Assembly (NCBI GenBank): GCA_964568805.1
Contig: CAZMRW010000055.1
Span: forward strand, 1-29,316
DNA: 29,316 bases
Source of the DNA: CAZMRW01 sp964568805
Lineage (GTDB): Bacteria; Pseudomonadota; Gammaproteobacteria; Methylococcales; Methylomonadaceae
Direction of reading: 5' to 3'
Position 1 is the stretch's first letter. Each line of letters begins with the position of its first letter. The translations under genes were made by a program, and so were the position numbers. Shown one piece after another: positions 1 to 7,807 of the stretch. Below the pieces are notes generated by a model. The model saw only the letters and a program-made list of their open reading frames with translations, did no database searches and was not told where the DNA came from.

Positions 1-126
1 GCTATCATAGCAGCCCATCCGGAATCGTAGTCGTCCCGAAAGGCAAGCGAGGACAAATCCGGGTGTATTGAGTACCATGCCGAGCAACTCGCCGCCATCG
101 ATCTGACATTGTTCGTCGAGGATCAT
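1..126 (-). other. Uncertain partial open frame at left edge, downstream of the GTPase pair
   Basis: On the minus strand a frame starting at an ATG at 126-124 stays open to the window edge (about 42 codons, beginning MILDEQCQIDGGELLG). It is in the same frame as the GTPase gene that stops at 157, so past that TGA the frame continues without another stop. A second minus-strand frame is also open from about 90 to the edge (MAASCSAWYS...), so the true reading frame cannot be settled here. No ribosome binding site is evident and I recognise no family. It could be the start of a third gene of the GTPase operon, a degraded C-terminal extension of the GTPase, or noncoding DNA. Confidence 0.2.
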
Positions 127-156
127 ATTCAATACCGTCTCATAGTAACGAGCATA

Positions 157-1701
157 TCAATGTCTTTTACGATCCCAGTCGATATTCAAAATCAGTTGAC
201 CCGCTTGCAGCGCCTGCTTTCGCCATTGCCGCCAGTAGCTTTGCCCCTGTTGCTGGCGCAAACAGCGTAGATAACGTACTCGTTGAACCGCGTTAAGCTG
301 TTCATGGATCAGCGGTATCAAGCCGTCATCGATATTGTAAGCCGGCTTGTCCGCGGCAAGACAAACGGGAACGATGTGGTATGGCGGCAAATCCAGGTCT
401 TGGGCTATCGCTTCACAGGCTTGGCGGATGCTGTGTGCTTTGGCATTTTCGGGCTGTTGTATATTGTAAGGCGGCCGCCATTCGCGGGCAGGGCGCAAGC
501 GGTCAATATGCGTGGCCACCGCGATGATGACAGGCAAGGTTTGGTTCCGGCATTCCGTTTGAAAATAATGGCGAATGGCATTCAATTGTTGCGCGTCGGC
601 CTGACGGGCGGCTTGCGCGGCATTACACACCATTAAAATCAAATCGACTTTAGCCCATTGCTGCGTTAACGCAGCCTGAGCGTCCTCGTGCATTAAGCCG
701 CCGTAACCGGCGCTGTCCAGTATGATAGCTTGTTGCAGGCCGTCGCGTTCGAGCAGGTATGGCGTTATTTCCGCGGTCGTGGGCAATAATCCTTCCGCAC
801 TCTTTATTTCGCCGAATAAGGCATTAATCAAGCTGGATTTGCCGGTGCTGACTTGTCCTATGATGAGAATACGGAGCGGCTCTGGCGACCGGTCATGCGC
901 TTCGCTTTCGGCGATATCATTCCTTGATGCAGCAGTCAGCCTGTCGGTCGGAACCATGTCGTCCAGGGTTAATTGGCCGCTGTAGAGTTGAATAGCGTAA
1001 TACCCCAGTTTGCCGATATACGCGCTGATAAGTCGTTGCGATATTTCATTGGTAACCGTATTCAGTCCTTTACTGAATAACAGACTGCGTGATTTGGCTA
1101 GCGCCGCTCCCGACCAATTAAACAGCCAATGACCGACTTTAAACAGCGAATGAAATTGACTCAAGGTATCGACCGCTTTCTTGGCGCGGAATAAATCGCC
1201 GACTCTCACCGCATGACTGCCCGGGATTTTATCTAAAACATCGTGCTGAATATCCTCGCAGACCAGGATAATCAGCTTGAGCAAATACGGCAGAGGAAAT
1301 TCCAGAATAGGATAATTGGAGCCGGCATGGAAGTGCCTTGCAATCATGGTTAACACCTCATTGCTCATTTTTAAGGCTTTGTACGGGTCCGTCAAGAGAT
1401 CCGGTTGGGTTTTCCAGCGCTCGGTTAGGGGCTCCAGTTCCTGCCATGCCTGTCGGGCTTTGTCCGGCCAGTTTGGATCGGGATGAATCTCGACAGGTTT
1501 AACAAGCAACGGTCTTGATTTATGACTGCGCCAGCGCACTAAGCCATAGACCAGCGCAACGTCTGCCGACAGGATGCCGATTCCCTGATACAGCCAGCCT
1601 TGTTGCCATAACCAGTAACCGCCCAGACCGATTAACGCCAGCCAGGGAGATAATAACAACACGCCTAACAGCATTCCAAAGCGCGACAATAGAAATGGCA
1701 T
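157..1701 (-). CDS. Membrane-anchored P-loop GTPase (Era/YfjP-like)
   Basis: A 514-residue protein with two N-terminal hydrophobic segments (about residues 9-31 and 36-56) that should anchor it in the inner membrane. A long helical region follows, then a C-terminal GTPase domain. The Walker A/G1 motif GQVSTGKSS lies near residues 283-291, the G3 motif DSAGYGG near 329, and a G4-like THID near 397. The TRAFAC-class core resembles the Era/YfjP-type GTPases; the N-terminal half I cannot place in a named family. The gene starts 3 bp after the stop of another GTPase gene on the same strand, so the two are almost certainly co-transcribed and may act as a pair, possibly in membrane or envelope remodelling (inference). 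Confidence is high for a GTPase and low for any specific role. Confidence 0.85.
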   Translation of the reverse strand: MPFLLSRFGMLLGVLLLSPWLALIGLGGYWLWQQGWLYQGIGILSADVALVYGLVRWRSHKSRPLLVKPVEIHPDPNWPDKARQAWQELEPLTERWKTQPDLLTDPYKALKMSNEVLTMIARHFHAGSNYPILEFPLPYLLKLIILVCEDIQHDVLDKIPGSHAVRVGDLFRAKKAVDTLSQFHSLFKVGHWLFNWSGAALAKSRSLLFSKGLNTVTNEISQRLISAYIGKLGYYAIQLYSGQLTLDDMVPTDRLTAASRNDIAESEAHDRSPEPLRILIIGQVSTGKSSLINALFGEIKSAEGLLPTTAEITPYLLERDGLQQAIILDSAGYGGLMHEDAQAALTQQWAKVDLILMVCNAAQAARQADAQQLNAIRHYFQTECRNQTLPVIIAVATHIDRLRPAREWRPPYNIQQPENAKAHSIRQACEAIAQDLDLPPYHIVPVCLAADKPAYNIDDGLIPLIHEQLNAVQRVRYLRCLRQQQGQSYWRQWRKQALQAGQLILNIDWDRKRH

Positions 1702-1704
1702 GGG

Positions 1705-2889
1705 CTAAGTTTTCCTGTTTCTGCTTTTGAGAAATTGACGGGCATGAGCGAATCCTTCGTCGTAGGCCTGCTTTAACGCCGACTGGTCCGGTAGCGCCCC
1801 GCGTTTAACGCCATGCAAATAAACACAAAAGGCCCTGCCCAAGGCATAGGTTGTCGCGCCCGAATAAACGCCCGCCACAGCCCACCCGTACATCGGGACG
1901 AATTTCAGCAATTCCCGTCCCAGCAAGCCCATGCCGACACTCGAGCCGATGAGGGTGGTAAATTCGGCATACAGTCTGCGAGTCAACTTCAGTCCATAAA
2001 TCGAAACGATACTATGAAACAGTTTGGCTTGGACCGCCAGCACCAAGGGCAGGCCAGCTAAAGGAACGGCGCCCGCGCCCATGTTCAGCAGCGCATAACC
2101 AATGATATGCGGATGGGCTTGTTGAGCATGGAAATCCAGTAATGCCTTATGCTGCTCGGTGCCGCGCAAGAGGCCGATGATGCCATTGGGCAACACGGTT
2201 TCAATGGTTTCCCATAATGCAGTGAGCCCGTAATCGACCGGCTCAAAACCATCTTCGGGCAGCGTGAAATCAACAGGCACGAAATGCGCAGGCAGCGACT
2301 TAAACCAGTCGCGTTGATGCAGTAACACTTGCGCCAAAGCATGAGGCACATCAGATGGAAAAGGCGTTATCTGATAGGGATACGGTTGAATATGTTCAAC
2401 ATGAGTGGATGCATAGCCTTCGTGCAAGGCGGTTTGCACCACGACAATAGGCCAGTCGGGGTGCTGAGCGTGAATCGTCTTTACCGTATTCACCACCTCC
2501 GCCTGATTCATATCCACCGCGCGCAACACCACTAATAATAAATGGGCCTGATCCGCACACCAGGCGATATCTTCACCTGGATGATAGGCCGTCTCGCCCA
2601 GTCCCCGCGTATCAAGAAAACGCATGATCGGATGACTGGACGATGGAAAATCATAAAAGCGCGATCGTTTGGTGCAAGGCTGAAAGCCATTGCCGATTTC
2701 TGCAGCATCGCTGCCAGTCAAAGTTCGGATCAGTGAAGTTTTTCCCGCTTGCGTTTTGCCGAGTAGCCAAAATACAGGAATGGGCAAGCGCTGTTTGAAC
2801 TCGTCCAGTTTGGATTCGACGCCTTTCGCTTTGGGACTGAAAAGCGCATGTCCTAATCCTTCCCAGGTCCAACTGCCTATGATTTTCAT
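1705..2889 (-). CDS. P-loop GTPase with DUF697-like C-terminal membrane domain
   Basis: A 394-residue protein. The N-terminal GTPase domain has Walker A GKTQAGKTS at about residues 43-51 and G3 DTRG near 93. The usual N/TKxD specificity motif is replaced around residue 150 by VQTALHEGY, a variant I associate with GTPases fused to DUF697. The C-terminal 140 residues hold Gly/Ala-rich hydrophobic segments (LLNMGAGAVPLAGLPLVLA, and a stretch around residues 315-350) and end in a basic tail, fitting the DUF697/YcjF-type membrane-associated domain. It lies between dinB upstream (125 bp away) and a second GTPase 3 bp downstream. The ATG at 2889 has no strong Shine-Dalgarno, but it places the GTPase domain normally. 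The biological role is unknown. Confidence 0.85.
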   Translation of the reverse strand: MKIIGSWTWEGLGHALFSPKAKGVESKLDEFKQRLPIPVFWLLGKTQAGKTSLIRTLTGSDAAEIGNGFQPCTKRSRFYDFPSSSHPIMRFLDTRGLGETAYHPGEDIAWCADQAHLLLVVLRAVDMNQAEVVNTVKTIHAQHPDWPIVVVQTALHEGYASTHVEHIQPYPYQITPFPSDVPHALAQVLLHQRDWFKSLPAHFVPVDFTLPEDGFEPVDYGLTALWETIETVLPNGIIGLLRGTEQHKALLDFHAQQAHPHIIGYALLNMGAGAVPLAGLPLVLAVQAKLFHSIVSIYGLKLTRRLYAEFTTLIGSSVGMGLLGRELLKFVPMYGWAVAGVYSGATTYALGRAFCVYLHGVKRGALPDQSALKQAYDEGFAHARQFLKSRNRKT

Positions 2890-3014
2890 TGCGATGACTC
2901 AAAAGTCTTCATGTCTGTAATTACCGGTTGTTCATTATTAAGTTGTATGTCATTGAGTTTGTTTGATACCGATTTATTGAAATGATTGCATCGTCGACGA
3001 TTTTTTAACCGGTG

Positions 3015-4130
3015 TCAGCTAAACAGGTCCAACTGCCGATAATTTAGCGCTGATGATGAATGCAACGATGACAAGGTAACTCCGAGGAGACGTACCTTTT
3101 TTTTACCGATATCGGTGTCTTTCAATAAATCGGTCAGGACGGCGTCCAGTCCCTCCATCCGGGTTATCGCCTGAGTCAGGGTTTTGCTGCGGGTAATTTG
3201 CACAAAATTTTGGTATTTGAGTTTGATCGTCAGCGTATGGGCGGTCATTTGCTTGGCGGCCAGTCTGGTCAACGCTTGGCCCAAAAGAATGTGCAACTGT
3301 TGCAGGATGACTGTCCGGTCTTCGATGTCTTCCTGGTAAGTGGTTTCTATGCCGACCGATTTGCTGGGGCGGAAATTGTTGACCTGACGGTTGTCGATGC
3401 CGCGGGCAATGTCGAAATAATGCTGCCCGGACTTGCCAAAGTGTTCGATTAATAAAGCAAGCGGCCATTGTTTCAGGTCAACGCCGGTTTTGATGCCAAG
3501 CGCGTGCATCTTTTTTTCGGTGGCCTTGCCGATGCCGTGAAATTTTCCTATCTCCAGCCGTTCGACAAATCCTGGCCCTTGCTCAGGCGTAATCAGATAC
3601 AGTCCGTCCGGTTTATTGATATCCGAAGCGATTTTCGCCAGGAATTTGTTATAGGAAACGCCCGCCGAGGCTATCAGTCCTGTCTGTTGTCGAATCTTTT
3701 GCTTGATGTCTCTGGCGATCAACGTTGCAGAACCCTGGCAACGGGAGACCTCTGTGACATCCAGATAGGCTTCATCCAATGAAAGCGGCTCAAACAGTTC
3801 GGTATATTCTGAAAAAATATTGCGGATGATCAACGATACCTCTTTATACACCTCAAAGCGCGGTTTTACAAAAACAGCCTGGGGACAGAGGCGATACGCC
3901 TGAGACGACGGCATTGCCGAATGGATGCCGAATTTTCTGGCTTCATAACTGCATGTGGCAACCACGCCGCGCGAATCCGGCCTGCCGCCGACAACGATGG
4001 GTTTGCCGCGGTATTCCGGATGGTCGCGCTGCTCAACGGCGGCATAAAAAGCATCCATATCGATGTGAATGATTTTTTTTAGAGATTGGCCGGCTGCCAT
4101 GTTGTCAACAAAAGGATGGGTTAAGTTCAA
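3015..4130 (-). CDS. dinB: DNA polymerase IV (Y-family translesion polymerase)
   Basis: Up to 371 residues. The Y-family catalytic motifs are intact: KKIIHIDMDAFYAAVEQRD near the N-terminus, carrying the first metal-binding Asp, and SLDEAYLDVTE near residue 118, carrying the catalytic Asp-Glu pair. Helix-hairpin-helix thumb sequence (IGKFHGIGKATEKKM) and the little-finger domain follow. The last residues, QLDLFS, form a beta-clamp-binding motif, expected for a polymerase recruited by the sliding clamp. DinB extends DNA past lesions and is error-prone. The listed start is a TTG at 4130; an ATG at 4100 (MAAGQSLKK) gives a 361-residue protein closer to the E. coli N-terminus and is as likely, since neither start has a convincing ribosome binding site. 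It is divergent from zur; no LexA box was recognised in the 120-bp gap. Confidence 0.96.
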   Translation of the reverse strand: MNLTHPFVDNMAAGQSLKKIIHIDMDAFYAAVEQRDHPEYRGKPIVVGGRPDSRGVVATCSYEARKFGIHSAMPSSQAYRLCPQAVFVKPRFEVYKEVSLIIRNIFSEYTELFEPLSLDEAYLDVTEVSRCQGSATLIARDIKQKIRQQTGLIASAGVSYNKFLAKIASDINKPDGLYLITPEQGPGFVERLEIGKFHGIGKATEKKMHALGIKTGVDLKQWPLALLIEHFGKSGQHYFDIARGIDNRQVNNFRPSKSVGIETTYQEDIEDRTVILQQLHILLGQALTRLAAKQMTAHTLTIKLKYQNFVQITRSKTLTQAITRMEGLDAVLTDLLKDTDIGKKKVRLLGVTLSSLHSSSALNYRQLDLFS

Positions 4131-4190
4131 AAATTCTGAAAGCTGACACTATTCTAACGGCAATCGGTGTAGAAACAAGAAGTGCTGCAC

Positions 4191-4219
4191 TTGTCAATGA
4201 TTGTGTGATGTTATATTAT
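4191..4219 (+). promoter_or_regulatory. Predicted sigma-70 promoter of zur
   Basis: A -35-like TTGTCA (4191-4196, 5 of 6 to consensus) and a -10-like TATTAT (4214-4219, 5 of 6) are separated by exactly 17 bp and lie about 32 bp before the zur start codon. The -10 hexamer sits inside the Zur-box palindrome, so a bound repressor would occlude RNA polymerase. Predicted by eye. Confidence 0.6.
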
Positions 4220-4223
4220 AACA
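4209..4223. promoter_or_regulatory. Zur box (zinc uptake regulator operator) upstream of zur
   Basis: TGTTATATTATAACA is a 15-bp palindrome, perfect except for the unavoidable central base. It matches the gammaproteobacterial Zur operator core (TGTTATAnTATAACA, known from znuABC-type promoters). It lies 28 bp upstream of the zur ATG and overlaps the predicted -10, which suggests zinc-dependent autorepression of zur. Confidence 0.8.
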
Positions 4224-4251
4224 AACTAAATAATTCAGCTGATTTTAAGCA

Positions 4252-4746
4252 ATGAACACATTCGACGACATCATCAATCATCAGCAAACCAGACACGATC
4301 ACAGCAAATGCGTCAGCGAGGCATTGGACACCGCGGAGCATTTATGTGTGGTGCGCGGTGTGCAATTGACGCCGATCCGGCATCAGGTATTGTCGTTGAT
4401 CTGGGAAAGTCATAAGGCTGTTAAGGCCTACGAACTGCTGGATCGATTCAAACCGTTAAAAAATGCCGCGAAACCGGCGACGATTTATCGGGCTCTGGAT
4501 TTTTTAATCGAACAGGGACTGATACATCGGGTGGAAAGTCTCAATGCCTTTGTCGGATGCAGTTGTTCCGGCCACAAGCATGAACAATTACTGCTGATTT
4601 GCAAACAATGCCATGAAGTTGAAGAACGCCCTGCGATGGAGGTTATGGCGGCTTTGTCCGATGAAATTAAACAGGCTCGTTTCATCGCCCACAGTAAAGC
4701 CATCGAGATCCATGGCATCTGTAAAAATTGCACAGAACCCTCCTGA
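4252..4746 (+). CDS. zur: Zinc uptake regulator, Fur family
   Basis: A 164-residue Fur-family repressor. The N-terminal winged helix contains RGVQLTPIRHQVLSLIWES and the recognition-helix sequence KPATIYRALDFLIEQGLIHRV. The C-terminal dimerisation domain has GHKHEQLLLICKQC, with His108/His110 and a C117-x-x-C120 pair, and CKNC at 157-160, the two CxxC pairs of the structural zinc site. Length and the His-Cys pattern fit Zur better than Fur. The operator over its own promoter and the ZnuD-type receptor 44 bp downstream support zinc as the ligand. With zinc bound, it should repress zur-znuD and other high-affinity zinc uptake genes. Confidence 0.9.
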   Translation: MNTFDDIINHQQTRHDHSKCVSEALDTAEHLCVVRGVQLTPIRHQVLSLIWESHKAVKAYELLDRFKPLKNAAKPATIYRALDFLIEQGLIHRVESLNAFVGCSCSGHKHEQLLLICKQCHEVEERPAMEVMAALSDEIKQARFIAHSKAIEIHGICKNCTEPS

Positions 4747-4790
4747 GTGTATCCGGTATTCTCCCGCAGCTTTCATGCTAACTAAACAAT

Positions 4791-6851
4791 ATGTATAAAT
4801 CGTTATGTTATAACATCATTTTTTTCTTATCGGTTAGTCCGGTCATGTCGGATTGCTACGCAGATGAAGATACTACTCCGGAACTGGAGGATATCGTCGT
4901 CAGTGCGCCGGTAACCAAATCCGTTGCCAAAACGGCTCGGCCGGTCACGGTGTTGACCGGGGAAGAACTGCGAACAAAAGTCGGTCAATCCATCGGCGAC
5001 ACGCTAAAGAATGAGCTCGGCATTACCAGCCAGTCGTTCGGTGCAGGGGTAGGGACGCCCGTGATAAGAGGACAATCAGGGCCCAGGGTTCGCGTCATGC
5101 AGAACGGTCTGGGCAATAACGACGTTTCCTCATTGAGTCCCGATCATGCCAATGGCGTCGAGCCGATCCTGGCCGAACGGGTTGAAGTGCTGCGCGGCCC
5201 GTCGACTCTTTTATACGGCAACGGAGCGATCGGCGGCGTCGTGAACGTTATCGATAACCGCATCCCTGAACAAATGCCGGACAGACTGATCGGCGGCGCC
5301 GGCGAGCAGCGTTACGATTCTACGACTAACGAAAGTGCCAGCGCTGTCAAGCTGGAAGGCGGCAAAAGCGGAATAGCGTATCATGTCGACGGTTTTTACC
5401 GTGACCAGAATAATACCCACATCGGCGGCAGGCAAATCGACGAAGATTCCTTGCTGACCGTCGATTCGAGTTTTGGCAACATAGTTAACAATCCCGAAGG
5501 TCTCATTGCCAATTCCCAGGCACGATCGCGTGGAGGCACCGTCGGACTATCGATGATAGGCGACGAAGGCCTGGCCGGAGTTTCAATTAACCGTCTGGAA
5601 AAATTATATGGCATTCCTTCGGATGGCAGCGGCGGCGATCCCGTGACTATCGATTTGACGCAAACCAAATACGATTTCAAAGGGCAGATCAATGAGCCTG
5701 TGCCTTTTGCCGAGCAATTGAAACTAAAGTTCGGTTATACCGACTATAAACATGTCGAGCTAGATGGCGGCATACCGGCAACAACGTTTCTCAATCAATC
5801 CTACGAAAGCCGGCTGGAACTCGAGCACAAACCGATAGGGCCGGTGAGCGGTATAGTGGGGTTTCAATCAGTCAACAGTCAATTTGCAGCGCTTGGCGAA
5901 GAAGCGTTGGTTCCCAAATCCGATATCGATACCTATGGCTTGTTTACGGTCGAATCAATGACGGCCGGTGCTTTAACTTATGAGCTGGGCATCCGCGGCG
6001 AATGGCAGACAATCGCCCCCGACTTTGGTCCCAGCCTGACCTACTTTCCGGTCAGCGGATCGGCATCGGTACTGTGGGATATCACCGGCCAGCATCAGCT
6101 CAGTCTGGCGATAACGCATTCACAACGTGCGCCGCAAATCCAGGAGCTGTTTAGTAATGGCGTTCATGAAGCCACACATAGCTATGAATTGGGCAATGCC
6201 GGACTGGCTAAGGAACTTTCCAATAATCTGGATCTGGGTTATAGGTTTAATGCCGATTGGATGAATGCAGAGATTAATCTTTTCCACAATTGGGCCAATG
6301 ACTATATTTATCAGCAACGTTCCGGCTTTGTATTTAATGAGAATAGTGAAAACTTCGAACCGTTTTGCCCGGCCGATGGAGATTGTCTTCCCGTGCTGGA
6401 AAGCCGTCAGGCGGATGCCATTTTCCGCGGCTTTGAAGCGAAAACAGTGTTCACATTGATGGAAAATCATCACGGCGTGATCGATCTGACGTTATTCAGC
6501 GACTATACACGCGGATCGTTTAGGAAGGGCGGCGATGTGCCGCGCATGCCTCCGCTGCGATACGGTTTTCAGCTTGGCTACGACAAAGAAGACTGGTCGA
6601 CCAGCGTCCGTTTGACCCGAGGCGAAGCGCAGACTAATGCCGGTGAAAATGAATCCGCCACTGACGGCTATTTGTTGCTGGATTTGGCGGCGCAATACCG
6701 GTTAGCGGGTTTCGACGATTCGGAAGTGCTGCTGTTTGCGAAAGGTAAAAACTTGCTGGATGAAAATATACGCAACTCAACCTCTTATCTTCGTAATTTT
6801 GCGCCGGAACCGGGGCGAAGCGCTGAAGTAGGTATTCGTATCAGCTACTGA
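4791..6851 (+). CDS. znuD: TonB-dependent outer-membrane zinc receptor, ZnuD-like
   Basis: A 686-residue TonB-dependent receptor. A signal peptide (MYKSLCYNIIFFLSVSPVMS, cleavage after about CYA at residue 25) is followed by a TonB-box-like EDIVVSAP. The plug domain has SIGDTLKNELGITSQSFGAG, VIRGQSGPRVRVMQNG and DVSSLSPDHANGVEPILAER, then VEVLRGPSTLLYGNGAIGGVVNVIDNRIPE, a combination typical of neisserial ZnuD-type receptors. The 22-strand barrel ends in an aromatic residue (RISY). An extracellular loop carries a Cys pair (CPADGDC, about 525-531), resembling the metal-capture loop of ZnuD. It would import zinc across the outer membrane using TonB-ExbBD energy. It follows zur by 44 bp and has a second Zur operator within its first codons; the ATG at 4791 is needed to keep the signal peptide although its ribosome binding site is poor. 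Confidence 0.88.
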   Translation: MYKSLCYNIIFFLSVSPVMSDCYADEDTTPELEDIVVSAPVTKSVAKTARPVTVLTGEELRTKVGQSIGDTLKNELGITSQSFGAGVGTPVIRGQSGPRVRVMQNGLGNNDVSSLSPDHANGVEPILAERVEVLRGPSTLLYGNGAIGGVVNVIDNRIPEQMPDRLIGGAGEQRYDSTTNESASAVKLEGGKSGIAYHVDGFYRDQNNTHIGGRQIDEDSLLTVDSSFGNIVNNPEGLIANSQARSRGGTVGLSMIGDEGLAGVSINRLEKLYGIPSDGSGGDPVTIDLTQTKYDFKGQINEPVPFAEQLKLKFGYTDYKHVELDGGIPATTFLNQSYESRLELEHKPIGPVSGIVGFQSVNSQFAALGEEALVPKSDIDTYGLFTVESMTAGALTYELGIRGEWQTIAPDFGPSLTYFPVSGSASVLWDITGQHQLSLAITHSQRAPQIQELFSNGVHEATHSYELGNAGLAKELSNNLDLGYRFNADWMNAEINLFHNWANDYIYQQRSGFVFNENSENFEPFCPADGDCLPVLESRQADAIFRGFEAKTVFTLMENHHGVIDLTLFSDYTRGSFRKGGDVPRMPPLRYGFQLGYDKEDWSTSVRLTRGEAQTNAGENESATDGYLLLDLAAQYRLAGFDDSEVLLFAKGKNLLDENIRNSTSYLRNFAPEPGRSAEVGIRISY
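4802..4814. promoter_or_regulatory. Second, degenerate Zur box overlapping the first codons of znuD
   Basis: GTTATGTTATAAC matches the core of the zur operator (GTTATATTATAAC at 4210-4222) at 12 of 13 bases. It also contains a perfect 12-bp palindrome, ATGTTATAACAT (4805-4816). It lies 11 bp inside the znuD reading frame. A TATAAA at 4794-4799 could be the -10 of an internal promoter, but its -35 is poor. Zur bound here could block a local promoter or act as a roadblock to transcripts from zur. Confidence 0.55.
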
Positions 6852-7135
6852 GCCATTGCAGGTATCTTGGTCATCAGGAAGGCATTTTGCTTAGTTCTCG
6901 GATTTCAGTGCAGGTGACCCCAGTGTCCAGGCCGGTAAAAAATCGCACGCCGGTCACTATGTTGAGAAAATGCATACTGCGGTGTGAGTAAATAAGCAGT
7001 CAGTCATAGTATGCAACCTTAAAAATCGTTGCCGAGCTACTGGCAGGGCGTTAAAGATCTCCCTGCCAGGAACTGCCTATTGATCTTTAACTTATAACCA
7101 GGACTGCCAAAGTCGTTGACTTGATCGGCAATTTC
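6852..7135. other. Convergent intergenic region with three inverted repeats
   Basis: Between znuD (plus) and a His-rich gene (minus) no gene is seen. Three perfect inverted repeats occur: TGCATACT (6971-6978) with AGTATGCA (7008-7015); CTGGCAGGG (7040-7048) with CCCTGCCAG (7061-7069); and TTAAAGATC (7051-7059) with GATCTTTAA (7082-7090). The last two interleave. The GC-rich 9-bp stem could terminate transcription, though no T-tract follows it. Confidence 0.5.
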
Positions 7136-7540
7136 CTAGTAACCCCTGCCGACGCCGTTGCCCAGATAAGAACCCGCGGCAGCGCCTATACCTGTTGCGA
7201 CAGGATCGCCGTTGCCGAGTTCGTAACCGAAAACGCTGCCGATGACGCCTCCCGCCAAACCTTGAGTTGACCGTTGGTTGTAAGGGTTCGAATAAACAGG
7301 AGGCGGAGCATAATAACCCACTTGCGGAGCCGGATAATATTGAACGACCGGCGGCGGCGCCGGATAAATATAAGTCACTTGCGGGCGCGGATAATAATGA
7401 TGGCCATGATGGTGATGGCCATGATGGTGACCATGATGATGGCCATGACCATGCCCCCATCCGTGGCCGTCAGCAAAGGAAACTGATGCTTTAGAGAGGG
7501 CGAATAAAGTTAATGGCACTAGGTAAATCAGCTTTTTCAT
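7136..7540 (-). CDS. Secreted His-rich glycine-zipper protein (paralogue 1)
   Basis: A 134-residue protein. A signal peptide (MKKLIYLVPLTLFALSKASVSFA) is followed by a dense His/Gly tract at about residues 25-48, with runs of HHHGHHHGHHHH, then a Pro/Tyr-rich linker with repeated YYPAP and YYAPPP. A C-terminal glycine-zipper segment follows (QRSTQGLAGGVIGSVFGYEL and IGAAAGSYLGN), like the 17-kDa-antigen/glycine-zipper 2TM families of envelope proteins. The His tract should bind Zn, Cu or Ni; zinc is suggested only by the adjacent zur-znuD. The start is well supported by GGAG about 9 bp upstream. The C-terminal 40 residues are nearly identical to those of the gene at 7808-8149, so the two are tandem duplicates. 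It probably sits in the periplasm or outer membrane; exact function unknown. Confidence 0.8.
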   Translation of the reverse strand: MKKLIYLVPLTLFALSKASVSFADGHGWGHGHGHHHGHHHGHHHHGHHYYPRPQVTYIYPAPPPVVQYYPAPQVGYYAPPPVYSNPYNQRSTQGLAGGVIGSVFGYELGNGDPVATGIGAAAGSYLGNGVGRGY

Positions 7541-7807
7541 TAGGATATTCTCCGTTTGGTATTTTTATTTCAAAATCAACTAATAAAATCAGGTTTGCCG
7601 GAAGAGGCTGTTGGCAACGATGAATCTGGATCCATGAGCCACCGTATCGTTTTCTTTGGCAGTCACTATATCAATTGAAAATGAATGGTCGCTTAACAAA
7701 AAAGATCAATTTATCTGAATCATTGAACGAATCTCCGTTGCTGCATTTTCAGCTCGCTGCGATAACTGGGTGAGCCGAAAAAGGAGCCCAGTTGGCCAGT
7801 CTATTGA

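Noticed and set aside
7380..7455. Short tandem-like repeats (ATGGCCATGATGGTG) resembling a small repeat array
   Set aside because: They are explained by the His/Gly coding tract of the secreted protein; there is no spacer structure as in CRISPR.
7267..7494. Plus-strand frames opposite the His-rich gene, rich in Met, Asp and Gly-His repeats
   Set aside because: They are antisense shadows of the repetitive His codons of the minus-strand gene, which has a signal peptide, a good ribosome binding site and a paralogue.
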